Source: Nemorincola caseinilytica
GTDB taxonomy: Bacteria > Bacteroidota > Bacteroidia > Chitinophagales > Chitinophagaceae
DNA: 64,000 bases
Direction of reading: 5' to 3'
NCBI RefSeq assembly: GCF_039540515.1
Contig: NZ_BAABFA010000019.1
Coordinates: 124,001 to 188,000 of the forward strand
Below, one piece after another: positions 25,801-33,440 of this stretch. The number at the start of each line of letters is the position of its first letter. The first letter of the stretch is position 1. The notes beneath the pieces were generated by a model. That model saw only the letters and a program-made list of their open reading frames with translations. It had not been told where the DNA came from and searched no databases. The translations under genes were made by a program, and so were the position numbers.

Positions 25801-26395
25801 TACCGTTACCCTGGTGGCACAGAACCCCGGCGCATGCAATGGCTCCGATACCATACAGCATGTTATCAAGATATTACCCGCGCCGATAGCCAACTTCAGC
25901 TTTATACCCATAAAGCCCGAGGCGAACATACCCACCAAATTCACCAACAAGTCTATAAATGCCGTAAGGTACGAATGGGCCTTTGGCGATGATACCTACA
26001 GCACCGAAGAGCACCCTACGCACCAGTATACCCGTACAGGTTCGTTCAAGGCATGCCTTACGGCATACAATACCAGCAGCTGCCCTTCTATAGCCTGTAA
26101 GGATGTACCTGCAGAGGTACTGCCGCTCATAGGCCTGCCCACAGGCTTCAGCCCCAATGGCGATGGCAAGAACGACATACTGTATGTGCATGGCGCGGCC
26201 ATAAAGAACATGAACCTGAAGATATACAATCGCTGGGGCCAGCTTATCTTCGAATCGAATAGCCTGGATGTGGGATGGGATGGTACCTTCGGTGGCCAGC
26301 CACAACCCATGGAGGCCTATGGCTATGTACTGAACGCAGATTTCATTGATGGATCGACAAGGCTGCTGAAAGGCAACGTCACGCTGATACGATGA
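22814..26395 (+). CDS. Large PKD-domain protein with T9SS type B (gliding-motility-associated) C-terminus
   Basis: 1193 residues. After a signal peptide (cleavage near WAQ), an N-terminal DUF7948-like domain begins ENRGQWGEW. An SBBP-type beta-propeller follows (about 280-770) with repeats such as GGxxxDxxVxKLxxxGS and NVYVSG. Four PKD domains have cores FGDGSPT, FGDGGTF, YGDGKTS and FGDDTYS (about 775-1100). The C-terminal domain (about 1109-1193) starts GFSPNGDGKND and contains YNRWGQLIFES, the type B sorting signal. It overlaps the PorP/SprF gene by 4 bp (ATGA). This pairing suggests the neighbour helps anchor or secrete this cargo. Confidence 0.93.
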   Translation: MKKHYTLLYCLLAVLLPSAWAQSVPPTEFIENRGQWGEWIKYKAKTIAGEMDLEKDGFRCILADPTNTERLDSFHHGQLTENPLLKFHVYKMTLEGASEGVTIKGNKQQTNYYNYYLGNDPKRWKGGIHPYLSLEYNGIYRNIDMHVSSEGTALVYEFFVMPGGDASQIKIRFDGQDKISVNKKGTLVINTSVGTVSETKPYVYQYINNNKVEVACNFHLEGNILTFDIPNGYDHNATLIIDPVTYWASFTGSTADNWGFTATYDNVGNFYMGGIVNCLAAAGGGSFPVDPGAYQTTWGGGQGASGIQFGSDIAIMKLTPDGSSRIYATYLGGANNERPHSLVVDNAGNLVIAGRTLSPNFPVTASAVQSAKAGGWDIIVSKLSASGSALMASTFMGGTGDDGVNFDSTEYYYGHLKYNYGDDARSEVLTDNLGNIYVTSSTSSANFPVTSTAIASTLAGMQDGVVFKLNASMTSLLWSTYLSGTLDEAGYVLGFNPSQTSVYVGGGTSSTNFPVGPGGWRTTYQGDSADGYILKFRNSPPYNVQRGTYVGTANFDQVYGIQVDHNGNVYAMGQSLGGTFPTTAGVHMNPNSSQFIVKFDSNLTTNLVSTIFGSGDPLHTNISPVAFLVDTCENVYVSGWGGNIMGVSSLAHTGTTTGMETFAPPGDVPIQTTTDGFDFYFVVFAPGLTDLRYATFYGRVGTGGLGEHVDGGTSRFDKAGVIYQGICSNCGGTAGPPFPTTPGVWATTMPSPNCNQAGLKIAFNIGPVDVNITAGPSTSGCAPLTVNFFNATTNGLSFIWNFGDGSPTVTTYAPSHTFTTAGTFTVTLTSTNANACFKTEDTAYLVIHVDTNKIVPDFTYTVTDSCGPFIASFTNTSTTNIPTGAPTYEWSFGDGGTFSGFAPPPHNYTDTGWYTVRLVMAHPDACKSPDTVEKRIHIYYQLVSANFSIPDSVCYGAVVPITGGPVNATNVLWTYGDGKTSTVTVPTHAYTAAGTYTVTLVAQNPGACNGSDTIQHVIKILPAPIANFSFIPIKPEANIPTKFTNKSINAVRYEWAFGDDTYSTEEHPTHQYTRTGSFKACLTAYNTSSCPSIACKDVPAEVLPLIGLPTGFSPNGDGKNDILYVHGAAIKNMNLKIYNRWGQLIFESNSLDVGWDGTFGGQPQPMEAYGYVLNADFIDGSTRLLKGNVTLIR

Positions 26396-27423
26396 TAAAA
26401 AGAACGATACTGAACCTGTTGCTGCTGCTTGCTGCCTGTGCCGTACACGCACAGAGCATACACTTGTCGCAATACTACAATGCCCCCATGCTCATCAGCC
26501 CTGCCAATACAGGCCTGATGCCCGACCACGACTACCGCGTGGGGCTCAACTATCGCAACCAATGGTCGGCCCTGCCGGTGCCTTACAATACTTTTTCGGG
26601 CTGGGGCGACCTGAAAATAGGCGGCAATAAAGAAAGTGATCACAACAACTGGCTGGGCCTCGGCTTTGTAGTATATTCCGATAAGGCCGGCGACGGCCGC
26701 CTCGCTCTTACCCAGCTACAGGGAAGCATAGCCTACCACCTGCAACTGAACGAGAAAGCCATGTTATCCTTCGGCGGATCGGCAGCTACCGTTAAGCGCT
26801 CACTCGACTTCAACCGCCTCATATTCGACCAGCAGTGGGATGGCCTCGGCTTCGATCGCGGCTATGCTACGGGCGAACCCACAGGCATACTCAGCGACAA
26901 CTACTATACCGTGGCCGCAGGCCTCAACTTTGCATATTTCCCCAATGAGAACCTGTATGTAAAACTGGGCGGCGGCGCTACCAACATCAACAAACCTGTA
27001 GAAAGTTTTTACAGCAATGAACAGAACGAGATAGCCCTGCGCCCCAGTGCCACTATAGATGTGCTGATGCGTACAGGTTCCATCTTCATCGTCAATCCAT
27101 CGGCCTACTATACCACGCAGAGCGGCGCGGCAGAGATAGTAGCGGGCACACTGGTGCGCACCGTTCTCAGCAATGCAAATAATGGCACTCCTGTACAACT
27201 GATATTTGGCGGCTTCTACCGCATAGGCGATGCCCTCATAGGCACTATAGGTATGGAAGTAGGCGATGTGCAATTCATGGCCAGCTACGATGCTACCATG
27301 TCCTCGCTCAGCCCTTACAATGCCTCTTATGGCGCGCTGGAATTCTCCCTTATCTACCAGGGGCAGTATGGCAGGAACAAGGGCGGCCTCAAACGCAGCT
27401 ACACTTGTCCCCGCTTCAACTGA
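26392..27423 (+). CDS. PorP/SprF family type IX secretion outer membrane protein
   Basis: 343 residues with a signal peptide ending AVHAQ and the PorP/SprF start SIHLSQYYNAPMLISPANTG. The rest is a predicted outer-membrane beta-barrel with alternating strands. PorP/SprF proteins are T9SS-associated and tend to be encoded right after large type B cargo; here the two genes overlap by 4 bp. The role is probably surface retention or secretion of the upstream PKD protein. It is only 13 bp from the convergent phosphohexomutase stop. Confidence 0.93.
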   Translation: MIKRTILNLLLLLAACAVHAQSIHLSQYYNAPMLISPANTGLMPDHDYRVGLNYRNQWSALPVPYNTFSGWGDLKIGGNKESDHNNWLGLGFVVYSDKAGDGRLALTQLQGSIAYHLQLNEKAMLSFGGSAATVKRSLDFNRLIFDQQWDGLGFDRGYATGEPTGILSDNYYTVAAGLNFAYFPNENLYVKLGGGATNINKPVESFYSNEQNEIALRPSATIDVLMRTGSIFIVNPSAYYTTQSGAAEIVAGTLVRTVLSNANNGTPVQLIFGGFYRIGDALIGTIGMEVGDVQFMASYDATMSSLSPYNASYGALEFSLIYQGQYGRNKGGLKRSYTCPRFN

Positions 27424-27436
27424 TGTGGAATAACTA

Positions 27437-28843
27437 TTAAGCCAGTATGGTTGCCTTTACATCGGCCAGTATGTCCTGTGTCTCTTCTTTGCTGTTGCCT
27501 TCGGCATATACACGCAGCAGCGGCTCTGTACCCGATGCACGCAGCATTATCCAGCCACCATTGTCCAGGTGATACTTGATGCCGTCTATGGTCTCTACAC
27601 GGTCATAACCATACTTGCCAAAACGTGCATAGCCGCCATCTGCGGCCTTCTTTATAATGGCTTCCTTTTTGTCGTTCTCTATATGCAGGTCGTGGCGGTC
27701 ATAAACGAAACGGCCTATTATATCGTACACCTCTTCGCAAAGCTGTTTCAGTGTCTTACCGGTCTTGGTCATCAGCTCATACAGCGCCAGGCCATCGTAT
27801 ATGCCGTCGCGCTCGGGTATATGGCCCTTTACGGCTATGCCACCGCTTTCCTCGCCACCTACCAGCACATCGTCATGCACCATTATCTCGCTTATGTATT
27901 TGAAGCCTATGGCCGTCACTTCTACAGGCAGGCCATAGTGTGCGCACAGTTTCTTTACACGGTCGGTCACCGAGAAGGCTATCACCACCTTGCCCGTCAT
28001 ACCCTTGTACTTGTGCAGGTAGTGTATCAGCAGCAGTATTATGTTGTGCGCATCTACAAAGTTGCCATCCTCGTCATACAGGCCTATGCGGTCGGCATCG
28101 CCATCGGTGGCCAGGCCTATCTTTATCTCGGGTGTGGTGGCTATGGTAGTGGCCAGCTCGCGCAGGTTCTTATCCAGCGGCTCGGGCGCCTGCCCTTTGA
28201 AGCCCGGGTTATCCTCGCAATGCACCAGCACAGCATCCGGCAGCAGCCTGCGTATCACGTTCTGGCCTGCGCCATACATGGCATCATATGCCATCTTGAA
28301 CGGCGACCTGTTCAGCATCTCGAAGTCGAATTTCTCCTTCAGATACTCTACATACAGGTCTTCCAGCGCTACGGTCTCCAGCATGCCTTTTTCCTTCCAG
28401 TATGCTATGCTCTGCTGTGGCATATCTACCTCGTCAGGTATCAGTGCCTCTACAGCAGCTATATCCTTCGGGCTCGATGGCCCGCCGTGCGGGCCCTTCA
28501 GCTTATATCCATTATAAGAGGGTGGGTTGTGCGATGCAGTTATCACCACACCCTGGTGCGCGCCCAGCTTCAGCACCCCCAGCGATATCATAGGCGTGCT
28601 GATGAAGCCATCTGCCAGCAGCACTTTCACCCCATTGGCACAAAGCACACCTGCGGCCGTCTCTGCGAACAGCCTGCCGCCAAAGCGGCAGTCGTGACCT
28701 ACAAGCACTACAGGCGCAGCATGTTTCGGCTTTAGCCATTCCGCAAGGCCCTTGCTCACGCGGGCTACATTGTACACAGTGAAATCTTTGGCGATAATGG
28801 CGCGCCAGCCGTCTGTCCCGAATTTTATTTTCTCAGTGATCAT
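27437..28843 (-). CDS. Phosphoglucomutase/phosphomannomutase family protein
   Basis: 468 residues of the alpha-D-phosphohexomutase family. The phosphoserine loop TASHNPP has Ser104, the metal loop is DGDADRIG (near 245), the sugar loop is GGEESGG (near 335), and the phosphate loop is RASGTEPLLRVYAE near the C-terminus. It interconverts hexose 1- and 6-phosphates in the cytoplasm. The sugar specificity (glucose, mannose or glucosamine) cannot be fixed from sequence alone, so no symbol is given. A perfect -7 element sits upstream. Confidence 0.93.
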   Translation of the reverse strand: MITEKIKFGTDGWRAIIAKDFTVYNVARVSKGLAEWLKPKHAAPVVLVGHDCRFGGRLFAETAAGVLCANGVKVLLADGFISTPMISLGVLKLGAHQGVVITASHNPPSYNGYKLKGPHGGPSSPKDIAAVEALIPDEVDMPQQSIAYWKEKGMLETVALEDLYVEYLKEKFDFEMLNRSPFKMAYDAMYGAGQNVIRRLLPDAVLVHCEDNPGFKGQAPEPLDKNLRELATTIATTPEIKIGLATDGDADRIGLYDEDGNFVDAHNIILLLIHYLHKYKGMTGKVVIAFSVTDRVKKLCAHYGLPVEVTAIGFKYISEIMVHDDVLVGGEESGGIAVKGHIPERDGIYDGLALYELMTKTGKTLKQLCEEVYDIIGRFVYDRHDLHIENDKKEAIIKKAADGGYARFGKYGYDRVETIDGIKYHLDNGGWIMLRASGTEPLLRVYAEGNSKEETQDILADVKATILA

Positions 28844-28880
28844 GCTTGGTAATGAAAGATATCGTTAAATATTACAGTGG

Positions 28881-28888
28881 CAAAAGTA
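28881..28888 (-). promoter_or_regulatory. Predicted -7 promoter element TACTTTTG
   Basis: A perfect TAnnTTTG element 38 bp upstream of the phosphohexomutase ATG, in the 103-bp gap shared with the divergent aldehyde dehydrogenase gene. Confidence 0.5.
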
Positions 28889-28946
28889 TAAAAACGTTTC
28901 GTACCTGTAAGCTGTATAATTTTACTTCATCAAATCATAAAGCGCG

Positions 28947-30320
28947 ATGAGCAATGAACTGGTATCGGTGAACCCCACCACCGGCAGGGAAATAGCAAGA
29001 TATAAGACACACAGCGACAAACAGATAGAGACCGCGCTCCGCCGATCGGCCGATACCTTCGAAGAATGGCGGAAAATGACCTTCGCACAGAGGGCCACCA
29101 TACTGAAGAACATCGCAAAAGAGATCCGCAAAGAGAAAGACACGCTTGTACGCCTTGCCACAGCCGAAATGGGTAAACCACTGGCACAGGGCCATTACGA
29201 GGTAGAGAAATGTGCCAAAACGCTGGAGTTCTATGCCAAGGAAGGCGCAAAATTTCTGAAGGATGAAGTGATAAAGACCGATGCCCGCAAAAGCTATGTG
29301 TCCTACCAGCCGCTGGGCGCTGTGCTGGCCATCATGCCCTGGAATTTCCCCTACTGGCAGGTGTTCCGCGCCTTTGCCCCAACGGTAATGGCAGGCAATG
29401 TGATGATACTGAAACATGCATCTAATGTCAGCGGCTGCGCACTGGCCATAGAGCGCATCATACTAAAGGGCGGCGCTCCGAAAGGCCTGCTGCAGACATT
29501 ACTCATACCATCATCAAGGGTAGATGCACTGATAGATGACGACCGCATAGCTGCGGTAACACTTACCGGCAGCACACAGGCGGGCAAGAAGGTAGCTGCT
29601 GCTGCAGGCCGCAACCTGAAAAAGGCGGTACTGGAGCTGGGCGGCAGCGATCCCTATGTGATACTGGCCGATGCCGATATGGACAAGGCGCTGGAGATAG
29701 CTGTGCGTGGCCGCCTGGTAAATAGCGGGCAGAGCTGCATAGCGGCCAAGCGCTTCGTGGTGCATAAGGCAGTAAGGAAAGAGTTCGAGCAGCGCTTTAC
29801 TGCTGCCATGCAAGCTGCTACCTATGGCGACCCTACCAATGAGCAGAACCGTATAGGCCCCATGGCGCGTGTAGACCTGCGCGATGAGCTGCACGACCAG
29901 GTGCTGCGCAGCACTGCCAAGGGAGCCAAACTGCTGTGCGGCGGTTTTGTACCCGATATGCCAGGCGCATTCTATCCACCCACGGTACTCACTAATGTCA
30001 AAAAAGGCATGCCTGCGTATGATGAGGAACTCTTTGGTCCGGTAGCGGCCATCATAGAGGCAAAAGATGATGCACATGCATTGCAGATAGCCAACGATAC
30101 GGTGTATGGCCTTGGTGGTGGCATCATATCGCGCAATAGGGCAAAGGCCGAGAAAATGGCCGCTACAGAACTGCAGGCGGGCAACTGCTTCGTGAACGAT
30201 TTCGTCCACTCCGATCCTTTGCTGCCATTCGGCGGCATCAAACAAAGCGGCTATGGCCGCGAGCTGGGCTCTTACGGCATTCGCGAATTCGTGAACATAA
30301 AAACGGTGTATGTGAAATAA
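28947..30320 (+). CDS. NAD(P)-dependent aldehyde dehydrogenase (succinate-semialdehyde type)
   Basis: 457 residues. Catalytic residues are visible: Asn133 in MPWNFPYW, Lys156 in LKHASN, Glu230 in LELGGSDPYV and the nucleophile Cys264 in GQSCIAAKRF. The overall pattern, including the short N-terminus and the GQSCIAAKR stretch, fits GabD/Sad-like succinate-semialdehyde dehydrogenases. The substrate is inferred only from family. No gab-type genes are adjacent. Its last codons form half of a hairpin shared with the downstream region. Confidence 0.9.
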   Translation: MSNELVSVNPTTGREIARYKTHSDKQIETALRRSADTFEEWRKMTFAQRATILKNIAKEIRKEKDTLVRLATAEMGKPLAQGHYEVEKCAKTLEFYAKEGAKFLKDEVIKTDARKSYVSYQPLGAVLAIMPWNFPYWQVFRAFAPTVMAGNVMILKHASNVSGCALAIERIILKGGAPKGLLQTLLIPSSRVDALIDDDRIAAVTLTGSTQAGKKVAAAAGRNLKKAVLELGGSDPYVILADADMDKALEIAVRGRLVNSGQSCIAAKRFVVHKAVRKEFEQRFTAAMQAATYGDPTNEQNRIGPMARVDLRDELHDQVLRSTAKGAKLLCGGFVPDMPGAFYPPTVLTNVKKGMPAYDEELFGPVAAIIEAKDDAHALQIANDTVYGLGGGIISRNRAKAEKMAATELQAGNCFVNDFVHSDPLLPFGGIKQSGYGRELGSYGIREFVNIKTVYVK

Positions 30321-30334
30321 CATCACATACACCG
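30304..30334. terminator. Hairpin between convergent genes
   Basis: A 12-bp perfect stem (CGGTGTATGTGA / TCACATACACCG) with a 7-nt loop containing the aldehyde dehydrogenase stop codon. The 3' flank is CCTATTCTTTATTC. It can serve that gene and the convergent ABC-F gene. Confidence 0.6.
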
Positions 30335-30355
30335 CCTATTCTTTATTCATCCTTT

Positions 30356-32311
30356 TTACCTGCCTATCTTTTCCTCCAGTTCCATCAGGGCCTCAAAGGC
30401 TTTGTCATACTCCTTGTTCAGCGCTTCCAGCTTTGCGCTATGTGTGCGGTATGCCTCATCCACCTTCATGAATTCGGCCTTGTTAGAGTAGAACGCAGGA
30501 TCGGCCAGTTTGGCCTCTAGCGCAGCGGTCTCCCCTTTCAGCTTATTTATCTCTTCTTCCAGCTTCTGGAAAGCTTTCTGCTGTTTCTGGTATTCCTTTT
30601 TCAGTGCGTTCAGTTGGTCGTTGCTCACATTGCTCTTGGGCGCTGCAGGCTTTTCTTCTTTCCGTACTACAGGTGCTGCCTTCTGTACAGGTTGTGCCTG
30701 CTCGCGCTTTATTTTGTCCTTATGCCACACATCCCATTCATCGTACCCGCCTACGAACTCGTTTATCTTGCCCTCCTCTATGTTCCATATCTTATTAGCC
30801 GTACGGCTTATGAAGTAACGGTCATGCGATACGATGATGAGGGTGCCCTTGTATTTGTTCAGCGCATCTATCAGCATCTCTACCGACTGCATATCCAGGT
30901 GGTTGGTAGGTTCGTCCAGCAGCAGGAAGTTGCCCTTGGCGGCTATCACCTTTGCCAGCGCTACCCTCGCCTTCTCCCCGCCCGATAGCACCTTTATCTT
31001 CTTGAACACATCATCTCCGCTGAACAGGAAACAGCCCAGCAGCTGGCGCAGTTCCAGCTCGGTCTTCCCGCTGCCGGCACGTTTCATTTCTTCCAGTATC
31101 TCCAGCTCTATGTTCAGCGCCTCTAGCTGGTGCTGTGCGTAGAAGCTCTCCTCTACATTGTGGCCCCATTTACGCTCTCCCTCTATAGGCTCCTGCCCGG
31201 TAATGATGCGCAGCAATGTCGATTTACCCTTGCCGTTGGCGCCTATCAGCGCTATCTTATCGCCGCGGTTTATCTCGGCGCTGGCATTGTCCAGTATGGT
31301 CAGGTCGCCAAAGCGTTTGCTTACCTCGGTAAGCGTACATATTATCTTGCCCGGCTGCACTGCTACATCAAAGTTGATGTTCATCACCGGCACCGATCCG
31401 TCTGGCGCTTCTATGATGTCCAGCTTATCCAGTCGCTTTATGGCGCTCTGTGCGGCCGCTGCCTTGGTGGCCTTTGCACGGAAACGCTCTATGAAACGCT
31501 CCTGCTGGCGTATATATTCCTGTTGGTTCTCAAAGGCCCGCTGTTGTAGTTCCATACGCTCTGCCTTCTCCTTCTGGAAGAAGGTATAGTTGCCACTGTA
31601 CTGGTGCAGATCGCGCTGCCATACCTCTACTATCTTGGTCACCATCCTGTCCAGGAAGTAGCGGTCGTGCGATACTATCACCACACTCCCGGGATACCCT
31701 ATCAGGTATCGCTCCAGCCATTCTATTGAGGGAAGGTCCAGGTGGTTGGTAGGTTCGTCCAGTAGCAGCAGCTCGGGTTGTTGCAGCATCATCTTGGCCA
31801 GCAGCACACGCATACGCCATCCCCCGCTGAACTGGTCGTATGGGCGTTGCAGGTCGGCAGTAGAAAAACCCAGCCCCTCCAGCACCTCGGCGCTTCGATG
31901 CTCCATCTCATAGCCACCTGCTACTTCAAAATCGTGCAGGGCATGACTGTAATCGTCCAACAGGTCGGCATCGTCGGGCTTGCTTTCCAGCTCCTTCATT
32001 ATGCGCTCCATTTCCTTTTCTACCTTGTGCGCCTTCTCAAAGGCCTGCATGCCTACTTTCAGTATAGATTCTTTGGTAGAGAAACTGAGAAGGTCCTGGT
32101 TGAAGAACCCCAATGAAACATCTTTCGGTTTATTGATAACTCCGCTATCGGGGGTATAAGCACCTGTCATCAGTCGCAGCAGGGTACTCTTGCCTGCACC
32201 ATTGCTACCTACAAGGCCTATACGTTCGCCTGTGCCTATCTGCCAGTTGGCATCTTCCAGTATCTCCCTCGCCCCGAATGAAAATGTGATATTTTGTAAT
32301 GAGATCAGCAT
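30356..32311 (-). CDS. ABC-F family ATPase
   Basis: 651 residues with two ABC domains and no membrane segment. The first Walker A is GSNGAGKST (35-43) and the second is GANGKGKST, each followed by an LSGG-type signature (FSGGWRMR, LSGGEKAR) and LLLDEPTNHLD. The inter-domain linker and a C-terminal coiled coil (about 540-651, Lys/Glu-rich) fit the Uup/ABCF3-like subgroup. ABC-F proteins act on the ribosome in the cytoplasm; resistance function is not implied. A -7 element sits so close upstream that the mRNA may be leaderless. Confidence 0.92.
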   Translation of the reverse strand: MLISLQNITFSFGAREILEDANWQIGTGERIGLVGSNGAGKSTLLRLMTGAYTPDSGVINKPKDVSLGFFNQDLLSFSTKESILKVGMQAFEKAHKVEKEMERIMKELESKPDDADLLDDYSHALHDFEVAGGYEMEHRSAEVLEGLGFSTADLQRPYDQFSGGWRMRVLLAKMMLQQPELLLLDEPTNHLDLPSIEWLERYLIGYPGSVVIVSHDRYFLDRMVTKIVEVWQRDLHQYSGNYTFFQKEKAERMELQQRAFENQQEYIRQQERFIERFRAKATKAAAAQSAIKRLDKLDIIEAPDGSVPVMNINFDVAVQPGKIICTLTEVSKRFGDLTILDNASAEINRGDKIALIGANGKGKSTLLRIITGQEPIEGERKWGHNVEESFYAQHQLEALNIELEILEEMKRAGSGKTELELRQLLGCFLFSGDDVFKKIKVLSGGEKARVALAKVIAAKGNFLLLDEPTNHLDMQSVEMLIDALNKYKGTLIIVSHDRYFISRTANKIWNIEEGKINEFVGGYDEWDVWHKDKIKREQAQPVQKAAPVVRKEEKPAAPKSNVSNDQLNALKKEYQKQQKAFQKLEEEINKLKGETAALEAKLADPAFYSNKAEFMKVDEAYRTHSAKLEALNKEYDKAFEALMELEEKIGR

Positions 32312-32318
32312 AAGGCTG

Positions 32319-32326
32319 CAAAATTA
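32319..32326 (-). promoter_or_regulatory. Predicted -7 promoter element TAATTTTG for the ABC-F gene
   Basis: A perfect TAnnTTTG element only 7 bp upstream of the ATG. If used, transcription would start within a few bases of the start codon. Confidence 0.45.
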
Positions 32327-32359
32327 CGGCGATCCGTGCAGCTACCCGTTCATGCTATA

Positions 32360-32815
32360 TCATTTTTTGAAGATACGCCCGTCTATGTTCATAGGTTTTG
32401 TTTCCAGCGACCGTATTTTCGGCGCCAATGGATGGTGAGGATTTATCAGGTAGTTATACTCCTCATTCACTAGTACCGAAGGCACAGGCATGGCCAAGAA
32501 CTCGTTTCTTTTTACAAAACCGTCACCAAGGCCTTTCAATACATCGGGAGGGGGACTTGTGTACCATTCTTTCGGCAGCTTTTCGGGTCGTACCGCAGGG
32601 GCTATACTGTCGGGTAGCTCTATCCTGGCCATGCAGAACCCGCTTGGTGGCAATTTGCCCATATGTACTATTGCCTCCAGCAATGCCAGCGATGCACTTT
32701 GGGCAGTATACAGCATATAGGTATTCTTGCTGTTCCATCTGCCACCATACAGGGCGGCACCGGTACCTGTAAGGTCAGTTATGTACCTGCAGTCGGCTAT
32801 TCGGTATACTATCAT
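32360..32815 (-). CDS. RES-domain NAD+-degrading toxin
   Basis: 151 residues of the RES family. Its key residues are present: Arg26 in GGRWN, Tyr36 in LYTA, Glu47 in LLEAI and Ser113 in VPSVLV, with INPHHP near 125. RES toxins break down NAD+ in the cytoplasm and stop growth until neutralised. Its start codon overlaps the stop of the Xre antitoxin by one base (TAATG), so the pair is translationally coupled. The catalytic set looks intact, so the toxin should be active if released. Confidence 0.93.
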   Translation of the reverse strand: MIVYRIADCRYITDLTGTGAALYGGRWNSKNTYMLYTAQSASLALLEAIVHMGKLPPSGFCMARIELPDSIAPAVRPEKLPKEWYTSPPPDVLKGLGDGFVKRNEFLAMPVPSVLVNEEYNYLINPHHPLAPKIRSLETKPMNIDGRIFKK

Positions 32816-33357
32816 TATGCGAATATGCCATGTTGTATCCTACCCAGTTCTTCCATTATCATGGTTATACCCAGCGATGTATCAAGAAATTCTTTGGGGC
32901 GCTTATTTCCGAATGTGTGCAGTTCGGTATCCATCCATTGCCTGAACTCCCCCAGGGAACCCAGAACTTCTTCCCCCCTGCTGTACAGTTTTGCCATTTC
33001 TATCATCCGCTCCGATTGCTCTTGCGACAGCTTCTGATCGGGTGTATATCTGCGTAGTGTCCTGTCCGATGTATGTACTATGGCTGCCATTTCATTCAGC
33101 GACAGGTCGGCTACAACCATCAGGTTATCCATTGCTTGCCTTGGTATTCCGGTGCGTATCAGGTTTATCAGGTCACTCTCGCTTTTCACAGTTGCGAAGT
33201 CCTTTTTGCCCCCCATGCCCATTATACCTACAGTGCGTACCGCTGCATTGAATGGCATTGAGCCATAACTGGCAAAGGGCTCTGACAAATAACTTGTCGT
33301 TTCTTCTTCTGTTGTTTTGTATTCTTTCGCCTCTTTTTGTTTTTTGTCGCCGGCCAT
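32815..33357 (-). CDS. Xre/MbcA/ParS-type antitoxin of the RES toxin
   Basis: 180 residues. An unusually long N-terminal region (1-65, including a Lys/Glu/Thr-rich stretch) precedes a helix-turn-helix (about 70-105, LNEMAAIVHTSDRTLRRY). The DUF2384 toxin-binding domain (about 115-178) contains WMDTELHTFGNKRPKEFL and ends HGIFA. The antitoxin blocks the RES active site with its C-terminal tail and represses its own operon. The start at MAGDKK is used; 20 upstream in-frame codons would run through the operators. Two GACATTTGTC sites flanking the -7 element are the likely operators. Confidence 0.93.
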   Translation of the reverse strand: MAGDKKQKEAKEYKTTEEETTSYLSEPFASYGSMPFNAAVRTVGIMGMGGKKDFATVKSESDLINLIRTGIPRQAMDNLMVVADLSLNEMAAIVHTSDRTLRRYTPDQKLSQEQSERMIEMAKLYSRGEEVLGSLGEFRQWMDTELHTFGNKRPKEFLDTSLGITMIMEELGRIQHGIFA

Positions 33358-33363
33358 AAAAAT

Positions 33364-33394
33364 GACATTTGTCACAAATTTACGGACATTTGTC
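33364..33394 (-). promoter_or_regulatory. RES-Xre promoter with twin GACATTTGTC operators
   Basis: GACATTTGTC occurs at 33364-33373 and 33385-33394, 21 bp apart, about two helical turns. Each is a GACA/TGTC dyad. Between them lies a perfect -7 element TAAATTTG on the minus strand (33375-33382). Repressor bound at both sites would cover the promoter. The operator role is inferred from symmetry, spacing and position. Confidence 0.7.
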
Positions 33395-33440
33395 TGGTAA
33401 TAAAAATTCTTCACCAACTTTTTCCATACTATTCAGCATA

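Noticed and set aside
24305..25861. A 518-codon open frame on the minus strand inside the PKD/T9SS gene
   Set aside because: It is antisense to a clear multi-domain protein, rich in Gly, Cys and Tyr, with no recognisable motif. Such long antisense frames recur here because codon bias leaves few stops opposite real genes.
27569..28735. A 388-codon plus-strand frame opposite the phosphohexomutase
   Set aside because: The minus-strand gene has all family signatures. The plus-strand frame has none and an odd composition.
30356..33357. RES-Xre and ABC-F as one defence module
   Set aside because: The ABC-F gene has its own -7 element and looks like a housekeeping translation factor. Nothing beyond adjacency ties it to the toxin-antitoxin pair.
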